Origin: Mycobacterium saskatchewanense
GTDB lineage: Bacteria > Actinomycetota > Actinomycetes > Mycobacteriales > Mycobacteriaceae
Reading direction: 5' to 3'
DNA: 64,000 bases
Assembly: GCF_010729105.1 (NCBI RefSeq)
Contig: NZ_AP022573.1
Coordinates: 186,001-250,000, forward strand
Shown: positions 8,958 to 20,000 of the stretch, piece after piece
How the letters are laid out: each line of letters opens with the position of its first letter
How positions within the stretch are numbered: position 1 is the stretch's first letter
The notes under the pieces: generated by a model
The model's input: the letters and a program-made list of their open reading frames with translations, nothing else
The model's database searches: none
What the model was told of the DNA's origin: nothing
Made by a program: the position numbers and the translations under genes

Positions 8958-9773
8958 ATGCGTGCGGTTGTGCGGTGTCTTCTTGCGGTGAGCGTGATCG
9001 GTGCCAGCGTGGTGGCAAAGCCGGCCGGGGTGAACCTGGCGGCGGCGAACCAGTCGTATGGGTCGGCGATCTCGTCGGTGCTACCGGCGTCGGGCGCGGT
9101 CGTGGGTGTGGCGCACCCCGTGGTCGTGAAGTTCGGGGAGCCCATGGCCAATGCGGCCAGCCGGCACGCCGCCGAACGCGCCCTTGACGTCCGATCGGTG
9201 CCCGCGATGACGGGCAAGTTCGAATGGCTCGCCAACGACGTGGTGCAGTGGGTTCCCGACCGGTTCTGGCCCGCGCACGGGACGGTAGCCCTTTCGGTGG
9301 GTGGCCTGGCCACCAGCTTCGAGACGGGCCCGGCCGTGGTGGGCGTGGCCAGCATCTCGGAGCACACGTTCCGGGTGAGCGTGGACGGGGTCGACGCGGG
9401 GCCGCCGCCTTCACTCCCGGCGCCGCACCACCGCCCGCACTGGGGAGAAGAGGGCGTGCTGCCCGCCTCGATGGGTAGGCCCGAATACCCGACGCCGGTC
9501 GGCTCTTACACGGTGCTGTCCAAGGAACGCACGATAATCATGGACTCGAGCAGCGTCGGGATCCCCGTCGATGATCCCGACGGCTACCGGATCCCGGTGG
9601 ATTACGCCGTACGGATCACCGGCCACGGCCTTTTCGTTCATTCGGCCCCGTGGGCCATCAATTCGCTCGGGCTGGAGAACGTCAGCCACGGCTGCATCAG
9701 CCTCAGCCCCGCCGACGCGGAGTGGTACTTCAACACGGTCAACATCGGCGACCCCGTGATCGTGGAGGAATAG
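8958..9773 (+). CDS. L,D-transpeptidase (Rv1433/LdtC-like)
   Basis: A 271-residue exported L,D-transpeptidase making 3-3 peptidoglycan crosslinks. An N-terminal signal-like segment (residues 1-30) is followed by an Ig-like domain (about 35-145) and a YkuD catalytic domain. The catalytic motif is HGLFVHSA...SHGCISLS, with His228, His244 and nucleophile Cys246. Length equals my recollection of Rv1433. It is monocistronic: about 156 bases separate it from the upstream gene, and a strong hairpin follows it. Enzymes of this class bind carbapenems. Confidence 0.9.
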   Translation: MRAVVRCLLAVSVIGASVVAKPAGVNLAAANQSYGSAISSVLPASGAVVGVAHPVVVKFGEPMANAASRHAAERALDVRSVPAMTGKFEWLANDVVQWVPDRFWPAHGTVALSVGGLATSFETGPAVVGVASISEHTFRVSVDGVDAGPPPSLPAPHHRPHWGEEGVLPASMGRPEYPTPVGSYTVLSKERTIIMDSSSVGIPVDDPDGYRIPVDYAVRITGHGLFVHSAPWAINSLGLENVSHGCISLSPADAEWYFNTVNIGDPVIVEE

Positions 9774-9813
9774 CCCACGAATAGCCGGGCCTACGACGAA
9801 ACGGATACGAAAA

Positions 9814-9842
9814 GGACCCGCTGGGATTTGCCCAGCGGGTCC
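9814..9842. terminator. Strong hairpin between convergent genes
   Basis: GGACCCGCTGGG and CCCAGCGGGTCC are perfect 12-base arms around ATTTG. The hairpin lies between the stop of the L,D-transpeptidase gene (9773) and the stop of the convergent secreted-protein gene (9869), so it can act as a bidirectional terminator. There is no long T-run, which is usual for mycobacterial terminators. Confidence 0.8.
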
Positions 9843-9868
9843 GATTCGTTCGGAAGCGGATCGGTCCG

Positions 9869-10417
9869 TCAGTGACCGGGCCCGGCGGGCAACGGCTGAC
9901 CGGGAACGGGGCCGCCCGCGGGCGGCGGACCGGTCGGCGCGTCCTTGGCCGTGCCGGCCATGTCGATGATCGGGGCGCCGGCCGGCACGCCGTCCAGGGG
10001 GCCGCCTGCCAGCGCGACCAGGGGGGCGCCGGCCGGCACGATCGGGAGTGGGGGCGCGGCCAGTGGCACCGGCACGGGCGGTATGGGCGGCCCGAGCGGA
10101 ATCAGGGGGACACCCGCCGGGACCACGGGGATCGGGCCGGGAACGGCGAGGGGAACACCGGCCATGTCGGTGACCGGAGCGCCGGCCGTGCACACCGGCG
10201 CGGCCGCTCCCGCAGCGCCGGCAGCCGCTGCTCCGCCGGCCAACCCGGGTCCGCCGGCCACCGGCGCCGCGATGTCGCCCGCCTGCCCTTGCATGCACGC
10301 GTAACCGCCGGTTTTCAGCGGGGCGGCGGCCGCGTCGGGGCTCAACGCCACAGCAGCGGCCCCGCACAATCCGGCGATGGCACCTACTTTGATGTTCAAC
10401 CGATCAAAGACGGTCAT
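9869..10417 (-). CDS. Secreted Pro/Ala/Gly-rich protein (Rv1435c-like)
   Basis: A 182-residue exported protein. Residues 1-33 look like a signal peptide (IKVGAIAGLCGAAAVALS, then DAAAAP). The mature part is low-complexity, with recurring units such as PAGVPLIP, PAGAPLVAL and PAGAPIIDMAG, and two cysteines near its start. No enzymatic domain is visible. The ATG at 10415-10417 is preferred over the longer frame because AAGGAG lies about 8 bases upstream and the signal peptide begins there. It is divergent from gap across about 275 bases. The function is unknown; a surface or cell-wall role is inferred. Confidence 0.75.
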   Translation of the reverse strand: MTVFDRLNIKVGAIAGLCGAAAVALSPDAAAAPLKTGGYACMQGQAGDIAAPVAGGPGLAGGAAAAGAAGAAAPVCTAGAPVTDMAGVPLAVPGPIPVVPAGVPLIPLGPPIPPVPVPLAAPPLPIVPAGAPLVALAGGPLDGVPAGAPIIDMAGTAKDAPTGPPPAGGPVPGQPLPAGPGH

Positions 10418-10638
10418 GAACGTCGACTCCTTCAGCACTTTCGTATGTGGGCGATCAATCGGTGCAGCAGTTTCCGCACAGCCGTACCGCGCTTCGTGTC
10501 GAATGTAGGGCCGGTTCCCGCTATTGGACGCGCGACAGTTGGGGCACTTATGCAACCGATACAAAGGAGTCACGCTCCGGTGACCCGGGGCGCCGTGGCC
10601 GGGCCCGGAACCAGCGGAGCAGTGGTGCCGGTCACTGA

Positions 10639-11724
<1,086 letters not shown>

Positions 11725-11728
11725 AGCC

Positions 11729-12964
11729 GTGTCGATCCACACTCTCGACGACCTTCTGGCCGAAGGCGTTTCGGGTCGCGGCGTGCTGGTGCGCTCGGAC
11801 CTCAACGTGCCGCTCGACGACGGGAAGATCACCGACCCCGGGCGCATCACCGCCTCGGTGCCGACGCTGAAGGCGCTGCTCGACGCTGGCGCCAAGGTGG
11901 TGGTCACGGCGCACCTGGGCCGGCCGAAGAACGGGCCCGACCCGAGGCTGTCGCTGGCCCCGGTCGCCGCCGCGCTCGGCGAGCGGCTCGGCCAACATGT
12001 CCAGTTGGCCGGTGACGTCGTCGGGACCGACGCCCTGGCCCGCGCCGAGGGGCTCACCGACGGCGACATCCTGCTGCTGGAGAACATCCGCTTCGACGCG
12101 CGCGAGACCAGCAAGGACGACGGCGAGCGCCTGGCGCTGGCCCGCCAGCTCGCCGAACTGGTCTCGCCCGGCGGCGCTTTCGTCTCCGACGGCTTCGGGG
12201 TGGTGCATCGCAAGCAGGCCTCGGTGTATGACGTGGCCACCCTGCTGCCGCACTACGCCGGGAAATTGGTCGGCGCCGAGGTGCGGGTGCTCCAGCAGTT
12301 GACCAGTTCGACGGAGCGGCCGTACGCGGTGGTCCTGGGTGGCTCGAAGGTGTCCGACAAGCTGGGTGTCATCGAGCAGCTGGCGACCAAGGCCGACAGC
12401 ATCGTCATCGGTGGCGGCATGTGCTTCACATTCCTTGCCGCGCAAGGCTTATCGGTCGGCAAGTCGCTGCTGGAAACCGAGATGATCGACACCTGCCGCC
12501 GGCTGCTGGACACCTATCACGACGTCCTGCGCCTCCCGGTGGACATCGTGGTGGCCCAGGAGTTCGCCGCCGACTCCCCGCCGGAGATCGTCGCCGCCGA
12601 CGCCATCCCGGAGGACCGGATGGGCCTCGACATCGGCCCGGGATCGGTCAAGCGGTTCGCCGCGCTGCTGGCCAACGCCAAGACCATCTTCTGGAACGGC
12701 CCCATGGGCGTGTTCGAATTCCCGGCGTTCGCCACCGGCACCAAGGGCGTCGCCGAGGCGGTCGCCGCGGCCACCGGCAAGGGTGCCTTCAGCGTGGTAG
12801 GCGGCGGCGACTCCGCGGCCGCGGTGCGCGCCCTCGGCATCCCCGAGGGTGACTTCTCGCACATCTCCACCGGCGGGGGGGCGTCGCTCGAATACCTCGA
12901 GGGCAAGACGCTGCCCGGCATCGAGGTCCTCGGTGAGCCCCAGCCAGACGGAGGGAACGCGTGA
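11729..12964 (+). CDS. pgk: Phosphoglycerate kinase
   Basis: A 411-residue monomeric kinase transferring phosphate from 1,3-bisphosphoglycerate to ADP. The signature [16 protein letters not shown] lies near the N-terminus. The substrate motif [11 protein letters not shown] and the C-terminal nucleotide-binding GGGDSAAAV and [13 protein letters not shown] are intact. The GTG start lies 4 bases after the gap stop, and the gene overlaps tpi by 4 bases (GTGA), so the three glycolytic genes are translationally linked. Confidence 0.97.
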   Translation: MSIHTLDDLLAEGVSGRGVLVRSDLNVPLDDGKITDPGRITASVPTLKALLDAGAKVVVTAHLGRPKNGPDPRLSLAPVAAALGERLGQHVQLAGDVVGTDALARAEGLTDGDILLLENIRFDARETSKDDGERLALARQLAELVSPGGAFVSDGFGVVHRKQASVYDVATLLPHYAGKLVGAEVRVLQQLTSSTERPYAVVLGGSKVSDKLGVIEQLATKADSIVIGGGMCFTFLAAQGLSVGKSLLETEMIDTCRRLLDTYHDVLRLPVDIVVAQEFAADSPPEIVAADAIPEDRMGLDIGPGSVKRFAALLANAKTIFWNGPMGVFEFPAFATGTKGVAEAVAAATGKGAFSVVGGGDSAAAVRALGIPEGDFSHISTGGGASLEYLEGKTLPGIEVLGEPQPDGGNA

Positions 12965-13746
12965 GCCGCAAGCCACTGATCGCCGGCAACTGGAAGATGA
13001 ACCTCAATCACTTCGAGGCGATCGCGCTGGTGCAGAAGATCGCGTTCGCGCTGCCGGACAAGTACTACGACAAGGTCGACGTCACGGTGCTGCCGCCGTT
13101 CACCGACCTGCGCAGCGTGCAGACCCTGGTCGACGGCGACAAGCTGCGGCTGACCTACGGCGCCCAGGACCTGTCCCAGCACGACTCGGGCGCCTACACC
13201 GGTGACATCAGCGGGCTCTTCCTGGCCAAGCTGGGCTGCAGCTTCGTCGTGGTCGGCCACTCCGAGCGGCGCACCTATCACAACGAGGACGACGCGCTGG
13301 TGGCCGCCAAGGCCGCCGCCGCCCTCAAGCACGAACTGACCCCCATCGTCTGCATCGGCGAGCACCTGGACGTCCGCGAGGCGGGCGACCACGTCGCCCA
13401 CTGCGAGGAGCAGCTGCGCGGCTCGCTGGCCGGCCTGTCGGGCGAGCAGATCGGCAAGGTCGTCATCGCCTACGAGCCCGTCTGGGCCATCGGCACCGGG
13501 CGGGTCGCCAGCGCGGCCGACGCCCAGGAGGTCTGCGCGGCCATCCGCAAGGGGCTGGGCGAGCTGGCCTCGCCGCAGGTCGCCGACAGCGTGCGGGTGC
13601 TCTACGGCGGCTCGGTCAACGCCAAGAACGTCGGGGAGATCGTCGCGCGCGACGACATCGACGGCGCTCTGGTCGGCGGAGCCTCCCTGGACGGGGAGCA
13701 GTTCGCGACCCTCGCGGCGATCGCGGCCGGCGGGCCGCTGCCGTGA
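12961..13746 (+). CDS. tpiA: Triosephosphate isomerase
   Basis: A 261-residue TIM barrel interconverting dihydroxyacetone phosphate and glyceraldehyde 3-phosphate. Catalytic residues are visible: Asn10 and Lys12 in AGNWKMN, His100 in VVGHSERR and Glu172 in [11 protein letters not shown], plus the phosphate-binding YGGSVNAKN. The GTG start overlaps the pgk stop. Confidence 0.97.
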   Translation: MSRKPLIAGNWKMNLNHFEAIALVQKIAFALPDKYYDKVDVTVLPPFTDLRSVQTLVDGDKLRLTYGAQDLSQHDSGAYTGDISGLFLAKLGCSFVVVGHSERRTYHNEDDALVAAKAAAALKHELTPIVCIGEHLDVREAGDHVAHCEEQLRGSLAGLSGEQIGKVVIAYEPVWAIGTGRVASAADAQEVCAAIRKGLGELASPQVADSVRVLYGGSVNAKNVGEIVARDDIDGALVGGASLDGEQFATLAAIAAGGPLP

Positions 13747-13776
13747 CGGCGCTATTGCACCGGTAGGCTCTCGCTC

Positions 13777-14010
13777 ATGGAATTGGCCCTGCAGATCACC
13801 CTGGTGGTCACCAGCATCCTCGTGGTGCTGCTGGTGCTGCTGCACCGCGCCAAGGGCGGCGGCCTGTCGACCCTGTTCGGCGGCGGCGTCCAGTCCAGCC
13901 TGTCCGGGTCAACCGTGGTGGAGAAGAACCTCGACCGGCTCACGCTGTTCATCACCGGCATCTGGCTGGTATCCATCATCGGCGTAGCCCTGCTGATCAA
14001 GTACCGCTGA
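13777..14010 (+). CDS. secG: Preprotein translocase subunit SecG
   Basis: A 77-residue protein with two transmembrane helices (residues 3-22, ALQITLVVTSILVVLLVLLH, and about 54-73). Between them is the conserved cytosolic loop KGGGLSTLFGGGVQSSLSGS. SecG joins SecYE in the inner-membrane export channel. It lies 30 bases after tpi; linkage of secG to the glycolytic genes is common in actinobacteria. Confidence 0.95.
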   Translation: MELALQITLVVTSILVVLLVLLHRAKGGGLSTLFGGGVQSSLSGSTVVEKNLDRLTLFITGIWLVSIIGVALLIKYR

Positions 14011-14055
14011 CCGGCCAACGGGCGCGCCGGGCGCCGCGCCCCGATACTGGAACCC

Positions 14056-16863
14056 ATGGTTGAGGTTTCTGACACCGCGCTGGAACCGATTGGCGCCGTT
14101 CAACGGACCCAGGTGGGCCGCGAGGCCACCGAGCCGATGCGGGCCGACATCAGGCTGCTGGGCGCCATTTTGGGGGACACCGTCCGCGAGCAGAACGGCG
14201 ACGAGGTGTTCCACCTCGTGGAGCGGGCCCGGGTGGAGTCCTTCCGGGTGCGCCGCTCCGAGATCGACCGGTCCGAGCTGGCGCGGATGTTCGACGGCAT
14301 CGACATCCACCGGGCGATCCCCGTCATCCGGGCGTTCAGCCACTTCGCGCTGCTGGCCAACGTGGCCGAGGACATCCACCGGGAGCGCCGGCGCGCCATC
14401 CACGTCGAGGCCGGCGACCCGCCGCAGGACAGCAGCCTGGCCGCGACGTACGCGAAACTCGACAGCGCGGAGCTGGATTCGGCCACGGTCGCCGACGCGC
14501 TGAGGGGCGCCCTGGTGTCGCCGGTGATCACCGCCCACCCCACCGAGACCCGCCGGCGCACCGTCTTCGTCACCCAGCATCGGATCACCCAGTTGATGCG
14601 GCTGCACGCCGAGGGCCACACCGAGACCGACCACGGCCGCAACATCGAGTCCGAGTTGCGCCGCCAGGTGCTCACGCTGTGGCAGACCGCGCTGATCCGG
14701 CTGTCTCGGCTGCAGATCACCGACGAGATCGAGGTCGGCCTGCGGTATTACCCCGCCGCGTTCTTCAAGGTCATCCCGCAGGTGAACGCCGAGGTGCGCG
14801 ACGCGCTGCGCACCCGCTGGCCCGACGCCGACCTGCTGCCCGGGCCGATCCTGCAGCCGGGCTCCTGGATCGGCGGTGACCGCGACGGGAATCCGAACGT
14901 GACGGCCGATGTGGTCCGCCAGGCCACCGAGAGGGCGGCCCACACCGCCCTGTCGCACTACCTGCTCGAGCTCACCGCGCTCGAGCAGGAGCTGACGATG
15001 TCGGCGCGGCTGGTGTCCGTCACCGACGAGCTGGCCGAGCTGGCCGGCGGTTGCCAGGAGAAGGCCCGCGCCGACGAGCCCTATCGGCGGGCATTGCGGG
15101 TGATCCGCGGCCGGCTCACCGCGACCGCCGCCGAGATCTTGGACCGGCAGCCCCAGCACGAGCTCGACCTGGGCCTGCCCCCGTACGCCGCGCCGTCGGA
15201 GCTGCAGGCCGACCTGGACACGATCGACGCCTCCCTGCGCCGCCACGGCAGCGCGCTGCTCGCCGACGATCGCCTGGCGCTGCTGCGAGAAGGCGTCCGT
15301 GTCTTCGGGTTTCACCTCAGCGGCCTGGACATGCGGCAGAACTCCGACGTGCACGAGGAGGTGGTCGGCGAGCTGCTGGCCTGGGCGGGCGTGCACGACG
15401 ACTACGGGTCGCTGCCCGAGGACGAGCGGGTCGCGCTGCTGGCCGCCGAACTCGGCACCCGCCGTCCACTCGTCGGTGACCGCGGGGCGCTGTCCGACCT
15501 GGCGCGCACGGAGCTCGGCGTCGTGGAGGCCGCGACGCGCGCCGTCGAGCTCTACGGGCCGGCCGCGGTGCCCAACTACGTGATCTCGATGTGCCGCTCG
15601 GTCTCGGACGTCCTGGAGACCGCGATCCTGCTCAAAGAGGCGGGCCTGCTGGACGCGGCCGGCCCCGAACCGTATGCACCGGTTGGCATTTCGCCGCTGT
15701 TCGAGACCATCGACGATCTGCACAACGGTGCGGAGATCCTGCACGCGATGCTGGAGCTGCCCATCTACCGGGCGCTGGTCGACGCCCGCGGCGGCTGCCA
15801 GGAGGTGATGCTCGGCTACTCCGACTCGAACAAGGACGGCGGGTACCTGGCCTCCAGCTGGGCGGTCTACCGGGCCGAGCTGGCCCTGGTCGATGTTGCC
15901 CGCAAGACGGGAATCCGGTTGCGGCTCTTCCACGGTCGCGGCGGCACCGTCGGTCGCGGCGGCGGCCCGAGCTACCAGGCCATCCTGGCGCAGCCGCCGG
16001 GCGCGGTGGGTGGCTCGCTGCGGCTCACCGAGCAGGGCGAGGTGATCGCAGCCAAATACGCCGAACCGCAGACGGCGCGGCGGAACCTGGAGAGTCTGCT
16101 CGCGGCGACGCTGGAATCCACGCTGCTGGACGTCGAGGGCCTGGGCGACGCCGCGGAGCCGGCCTACGCGGTGCTCAACGAGGTGGCCACGCTGGCGCAG
16201 CGCGCCTACGCCGAATTAGTGCACGACACACCGGGTTTCGTCGAGTACTTCAAGCAGTCCACGCCGGTCAGCGAGATTGGTTCGCTGAACATCGGCAGCC
16301 GGCCGACGTCACGCAAGCCCACCGAGTCGATCTCGGACCTGCGCGCCATCCCCTGGGTGCTGGCCTGGAGCCAGTCGCGGGTGATGCTGCCCGGCTGGTA
16401 CGGCACCGGGTCCGCGTTCGAGCAGTGGATCAAGGAGGGACCCGAGAGCGAGGCCGAGCGGGTGAAGACCCTGCACGAGCTCTACGAGCGGTGGCCTTTC
16501 TTCCGCAGCGTGCTGTCCAACCTGGCGCAGGTGCTGGCCAAGAGCGATCTGGGACTGGCGGCCCGCTACGCCGAGCTGGTGGCCGACGAGGAGCTGCGGC
16601 ACCGGGTTTTCGACAAGATCGTCGACGAGCACCGGCGCACCATTGAGATGCACAAGCTGATCACCGGTCAGGACGACCTGCTCGCCGACAACCCGGCGCT
16701 GGCGCGCTCGGTGTTCAACCGTTTCCCGTATCTGGAGCCGCTCAACCACCTGCAGGTCGAGCTGCTGCGGCGCTACCGCTCGGGCGACGACGACGAGCTG
16801 GTGCAGCGGGGCATCCTGCTGACCATGAACGGGCTTGCGAGCGCGTTACGCAACAGCGGCTGA
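14056..16863 (+). CDS. ppc: Phosphoenolpyruvate carboxylase
   Basis: A 935-residue enzyme forming oxaloacetate from PEP and bicarbonate. Signature motifs are intact: [16 protein letters not shown] with catalytic His161, [24 protein letters not shown], and the allosteric and active-site segments SRPTSRK and [12 protein letters not shown]. It follows secG by 45 bases and probably belongs to the same transcription unit. To my recollection M. tuberculosis lacks ppc while other mycobacteria keep it at this site, so the gene helps set the window apart from the tuberculosis complex. Confidence 0.95.
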   Translation: MVEVSDTALEPIGAVQRTQVGREATEPMRADIRLLGAILGDTVREQNGDEVFHLVERARVESFRVRRSEIDRSELARMFDGIDIHRAIPVIRAFSHFALLANVAEDIHRERRRAIHVEAGDPPQDSSLAATYAKLDSAELDSATVADALRGALVSPVITAHPTETRRRTVFVTQHRITQLMRLHAEGHTETDHGRNIESELRRQVLTLWQTALIRLSRLQITDEIEVGLRYYPAAFFKVIPQVNAEVRDALRTRWPDADLLPGPILQPGSWIGGDRDGNPNVTADVVRQATERAAHTALSHYLLELTALEQELTMSARLVSVTDELAELAGGCQEKARADEPYRRALRVIRGRLTATAAEILDRQPQHELDLGLPPYAAPSELQADLDTIDASLRRHGSALLADDRLALLREGVRVFGFHLSGLDMRQNSDVHEEVVGELLAWAGVHDDYGSLPEDERVALLAAELGTRRPLVGDRGALSDLARTELGVVEAATRAVELYGPAAVPNYVISMCRSVSDVLETAILLKEAGLLDAAGPEPYAPVGISPLFETIDDLHNGAEILHAMLELPIYRALVDARGGCQEVMLGYSDSNKDGGYLASSWAVYRAELALVDVARKTGIRLRLFHGRGGTVGRGGGPSYQAILAQPPGAVGGSLRLTEQGEVIAAKYAEPQTARRNLESLLAATLESTLLDVEGLGDAAEPAYAVLNEVATLAQRAYAELVHDTPGFVEYFKQSTPVSEIGSLNIGSRPTSRKPTESISDLRAIPWVLAWSQSRVMLPGWYGTGSAFEQWIKEGPESEAERVKTLHELYERWPFFRSVLSNLAQVLAKSDLGLAARYAELVADEELRHRVFDKIVDEHRRTIEMHKLITGQDDLLADNPALARSVFNRFPYLEPLNHLQVELLRRYRSGDDDELVQRGILLTMNGLASALRNSG

Positions 16864-16879
16864 CGGGCATTCGTAGGCC

Positions 16880-17692
16880 ATGTCGGACAACGCGCCGTCG
16901 GTCGGCCCCGCACAGTTGGCCCAGAACGGCGTCTTCGAACGGATGGCCCGCGCCGGTTACGTCGTGAACGGGCTGCTGCACCTGATCGTGGGCTACCTCG
17001 CCATCCGGATCGCCTTCGGTGCCGGTGGCACCGCCGACCAGACCGGGGCGCTGGCCACGTTGGCGGGGAAGCCCGGCGGGCCGGTTATGCTCTGGGTCGC
17101 CGCCGGCGCCCTGCTGACGATGAGCCTCTGGCGGCTCGTCGAGACGGTGCTCGGCCGGTCGAGCGACCGCGGCAAGGAGGGCGCGACGTGGACGGCGTCG
17201 GACCGGGCGAAAGCCTTCGGCCTGGCAGCGGTGTACCTGGCATTCGCGTACTCCGCCTTCGGGTTTGCGCGGGGCGCCGGGCGGTCGGCCGACCAGCAGA
17301 ACTCGACCGTCAGCGCGCGCCTGATGCAAACCACCGCGGGCACCGCCGCGCTGATCGCCGCCGGCCTGGTCATCGTCGCGGTCGGGGGCTACCACATCTA
17401 CAAAGGCGCCAGCCGGAGCTTCGTCGACGACCTCGAGGGCAAGTCGAGTGACCTGGTGCGACGGCTCGGCGTGGCCGGCTACGTCGCCAAAGGTGTGGTG
17501 ATCGCCGCCACGGGGGCGCTCGTCGTCGTCGCTGCCTGCCGGTCGGAACCGAAGAAGGCCACCGGGCTCGACGGGGCGCTGAAAACGCTTGGGGCGCAGC
17601 CATTCGGGGCGTCGCTGTTGATTGCCTCGGGCGTGGGGCTCATCACCTACGGCCTGTACAGCTTCGTGATGGCGCGCTCGACCCGGATGTGA
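16880..17692 (+). CDS. DUF1206 multipass membrane protein
   Basis: A 270-residue membrane protein with three internal repeats of a two-helix unit typical of DUF1206. They begin at about residue 23 (ARAGYVVNGLLHLIVGYLA), about 110 (AKAFGLAAVYLAFAYSAFG) and about 193 (LGVAGYVAKGVVIAATGAL). It lies 16 bases after ppc and may be co-transcribed with it. No function is established. The only other notable feature is a glycine/alanine-rich loop between the first and second helices. Confidence 0.78.
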   Translation: MSDNAPSVGPAQLAQNGVFERMARAGYVVNGLLHLIVGYLAIRIAFGAGGTADQTGALATLAGKPGGPVMLWVAAGALLTMSLWRLVETVLGRSSDRGKEGATWTASDRAKAFGLAAVYLAFAYSAFGFARGAGRSADQQNSTVSARLMQTTAGTAALIAAGLVIVAVGGYHIYKGASRSFVDDLEGKSSDLVRRLGVAGYVAKGVVIAATGALVVVAACRSEPKKATGLDGALKTLGAQPFGASLLIASGVGLITYGLYSFVMARSTRM

Positions 17693-17695
17693 CTG

Positions 17696-17908
17696 TCAGC
17701 CGTTGCCCGGCCCGTCGACGACCACCGTGTGACGGGCCAGTGCGGCGGCGCCGTCCAGCCGGCCATCAGCGCCGCGCACCACCCGGCGGCGCAGCGGTAA
17801 TCGGCGGGCGGGCGAAAAGTGGTTGATGCCGAACATCGCACCGGCAACGCTCGGCGCCAGCAGCGGCACCACCATCACGGCGCCGGTCCAGTACGCCAGG
17901 CGTACCAA
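17696..17908 (-). CDS. Doubtful small membrane ORF
   Basis: A possible 70-residue ORF with a TTG start. It has one hydrophobic segment near the start (AYWTGAVMVVPLLAPSVAGAMFGI) and an Arg-rich remainder. It lies in the same reading frame as, and directly downstream of, the stop codon of the helical protein gene at 17945. It could be the remnant of a longer C-terminus or plain noncoding DNA. No convincing ribosome site was seen. Confidence 0.22.
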   Translation of the reverse strand: MVRLAYWTGAVMVVPLLAPSVAGAMFGINHFSPARRLPLRRRVVRGADGRLDGAAALARHTVVVDGPGNG

Positions 17909-17944
17909 CCCGGACGGGGCTCCTCGTATCGGGCCGGGCGGACG

Positions 17945-18334
17945 TCACTGCACGGTGCGGTTGCGCAACCGGTCGAGGATGCCGCGCACCGCGTGTTCGG
18001 TGGCCGACAGCGGCGTCATCATCGTTTCGCCCATCCTCATCATGTCGTCGATGCGGTGGACGATCGCCTCCATCGGCTCGATCAGCCCGACGAGCCGCCT
18101 CGCCAGATCATCAAGACTGGACAGCGTGCCGTCCAGGTGGTCCAGGCCCTTCTCCATGCGCTCGACCGTGGCGTTGAGGGCCGACAGCGAGCTGTTCAGC
18201 TCGGTCATCGTCCGGCTCAGACCGTCGAGGACGTCCTCGACCTGCTCGACCGTCTTGTCGGCGTTCAGCGCCGCCTGGGTGAGGGTCTTGATGCGACTCC
18301 GCTCGTGACCGCCGCGCACGGGTCTGTCTGCCAT
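17945..18334 (-). CDS. Conserved helical (coiled-coil) protein, Rv1444c-like
   Basis: A 129-residue protein predicted almost wholly helical. A heptad-like region (residues 25-85: KTVEQVEDVLDGLSRTMTEL then LNSSLSALNATVERMEKGL) suggests a coiled coil. It matches Rv1444c by position and size. It lies 8 bases after the pgl stop on the same strand, so it may be the last gene of the pentose phosphate operon. No catalytic motif is present and its role is unknown. Confidence 0.72.
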   Translation of the reverse strand: MADRPVRGGHERSRIKTLTQAALNADKTVEQVEDVLDGLSRTMTELNSSLSALNATVERMEKGLDHLDGTLSSLDDLARRLVGLIEPMEAIVHRIDDMMRMGETMMTPLSATEHAVRGILDRLRNRTVQ

Positions 18335-18342
18335 GACCGCAA

Positions 18343-19092
18343 TTATGACCCCGGGCGGGCGGGAAGTTTAGCCGCAGCCTCCTCGTCGAGCAGCCAGAGT
18401 GTGGTGTCGAGCCCGACGGCGCCGGCCGCGGGGATGGAGACCGGCGGGGCGCCCCCGATGGCGGCGGCGGCCGCCTCCGCCTTGCCGGAACCGGATACCA
18501 TCAACCACACCTCGCGGGACCGCTGAACGGCCGGCAGCGTCAACGTGATTCGCCGCGGCGGCGGCTTGGGGGAGTCCTCGACAGCGACGACCATCCGGGT
18601 GGTTTCCAGCACGGCCGGGGTATCGGGGAAGAGCGAGTTGATGTGGCCCTCCGGGCCCATCCCCAGCAGGTGGACGTCGAAATTCGGCACCGGGTGACCC
18701 GGCCCGGCGTTGGCCGCCAGCAGCTGCTCGTACGCCAGGGCCGCGGCCACGAGATCGGTGCCGAACTCGCCGTCACTGGCCGGCATCGGGTGCACCTGGC
18801 TCGACGGGATGTCGACCCGGTCGAGCAGCGCCTCACGGGCCTGCTTCTCGTTGCGCTCGTCGTCGTCCTCGGGCACGTAGCGTTCGTCGCCCCAGAACAG
18901 ATGCACCTTCGGCCAGTCGACGTCGTGTCCCGCGAGGGAGCGCAGCAGCCCGATGCCATTGCTGCCGCCGGTGAGGACGATCAGCGCACGGTCACGGGCC
19001 GCGACGGCCGCCCGGATCGTGTCGACGAGCCGACGGGCCGCCGCCTCCACCAAGGATTCACTGTCCGGAAATATCTCGACGACCCTGCTCAC
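18343..19092 (-). CDS. pgl: 6-phosphogluconolactonase
   Basis: A 249-residue lactonase (NagB/DevB fold) hydrolysing 6-phosphogluconolactone to 6-phosphogluconate. Typical motifs are [34 protein letters not shown] and [15 protein letters not shown], the last holding the catalytic His. The GTG start overlaps the opcA stop (GTGA). It is the step after Zwf in the same operon. Confidence 0.95.
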   Translation of the reverse strand: MSRVVEIFPDSESLVEAAARRLVDTIRAAVAARDRALIVLTGGSNGIGLLRSLAGHDVDWPKVHLFWGDERYVPEDDDERNEKQAREALLDRVDIPSSQVHPMPASDGEFGTDLVAAALAYEQLLAANAGPGHPVPNFDVHLLGMGPEGHINSLFPDTPAVLETTRMVVAVEDSPKPPPRRITLTLPAVQRSREVWLMVSGSGKAEAAAAAIGGAPPVSIPAAGAVGLDTTLWLLDEEAAAKLPARPGS

Positions 19093-20000
19093 ACGTACTG
19101 CACCTTCTCAATTCCTTCCAGCGCCGAGAGATAGATCTCGTCGGCGTCCAGTCGCCGCAGATCCTCGGCAAGACATTCACCGGTTTCCCTGCGCGCCAAG
19201 GGAACCAGCGCGTCGGGCTTCGCGGTCCGGCTGAGCGTGGCCGTCCTGCCGTCCTGCGGCCGGCTGAGCGTGATGGTCTCGCTCTGGCGCGCCAGCTCGA
19301 CCTTCAGGTCGCCGACGGCGCGGCGGACCGGGCAGTCCAGCCGGCTGGCCAGCCAGCCCGCCAGGACGTCGAGCGCGGGTTCGCTCTTCAGGCCCGAGAC
19401 CAGCGCCGACTCGATCGGTTCGTGGGGTTGCTGATCGACGGCCGAGGTGAGCAACGCCCGCCAGTAGGTGATGCGTGCCCAGCACAGGTCGGTGTCGCCG
19501 GCGGTGTAACCGTCGAGCCGGCTCCGGATCGCGGTCAGCGGGTCGATGCCGTTGGTGGCATCGGTGATGCGGCGAATCGCCAACTTGCCCAACGGATCCT
19601 GCGCGGGCTTCTTGGGGGCGATGTCCGGCCACCAGGCCACCACCGGGATGTCGGGCAGCAGGAACGGGATGACCACGCTGGCGGCGTGATTCGAGAGCAG
19701 TCCGGACAGCTTCAGGATCACCACCTCGCTGGCTCCGGTGTCACCGCCGGCGCGCAGCTGAGCGTCCAGGCGCGCCTCGTCGGCGTACGGGTTGCCCCGC
19801 ATCGTCACGATGATCCGGCTGGGGTGTTCGTGGCTGGCGTTGTTGGCCGCCTCGAGCGAATCCTCGAGCACGTCCTCGCTTTCCGGCGCGATGAGCAGGG
19901 TCAGCACCCGGCCCATCGTGACGGCACCGGCCTTCTCCCGAAGCTCCTCGAGCTTCTTGTTGACGGCCGTGGTGGTGGTGTCCTCCATATCGACGATCAT
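19089..20000 (-). CDS. opcA: Glucose-6-phosphate dehydrogenase assembly protein OpcA
   Basis: A 303-residue OpcA homologue, the same length I recall for Rv1446c. The N-terminus is [21 protein letters not shown] conserved central segment ([14 protein letters not shown]) and a C-terminal OpcA domain follow. OpcA activates or assembles glucose-6-phosphate dehydrogenase in cyanobacteria and actinobacteria. Its ATG starts immediately after the zwf stop and its end overlaps pgl, consistent with stoichiometric expression. Confidence 0.93.
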   Translation of the reverse strand: MIVDMEDTTTTAVNKKLEELREKAGAVTMGRVLTLLIAPESEDVLEDSLEAANNASHEHPSRIIVTMRGNPYADEARLDAQLRAGGDTGASEVVILKLSGLLSNHAASVVIPFLLPDIPVVAWWPDIAPKKPAQDPLGKLAIRRITDATNGIDPLTAIRSRLDGYTAGDTDLCWARITYWRALLTSAVDQQPHEPIESALVSGLKSEPALDVLAGWLASRLDCPVRRAVGDLKVELARQSETITLSRPQDGRTATLSRTAKPDALVPLARRETGECLAEDLRRLDADEIYLSALEGIEKVQYV

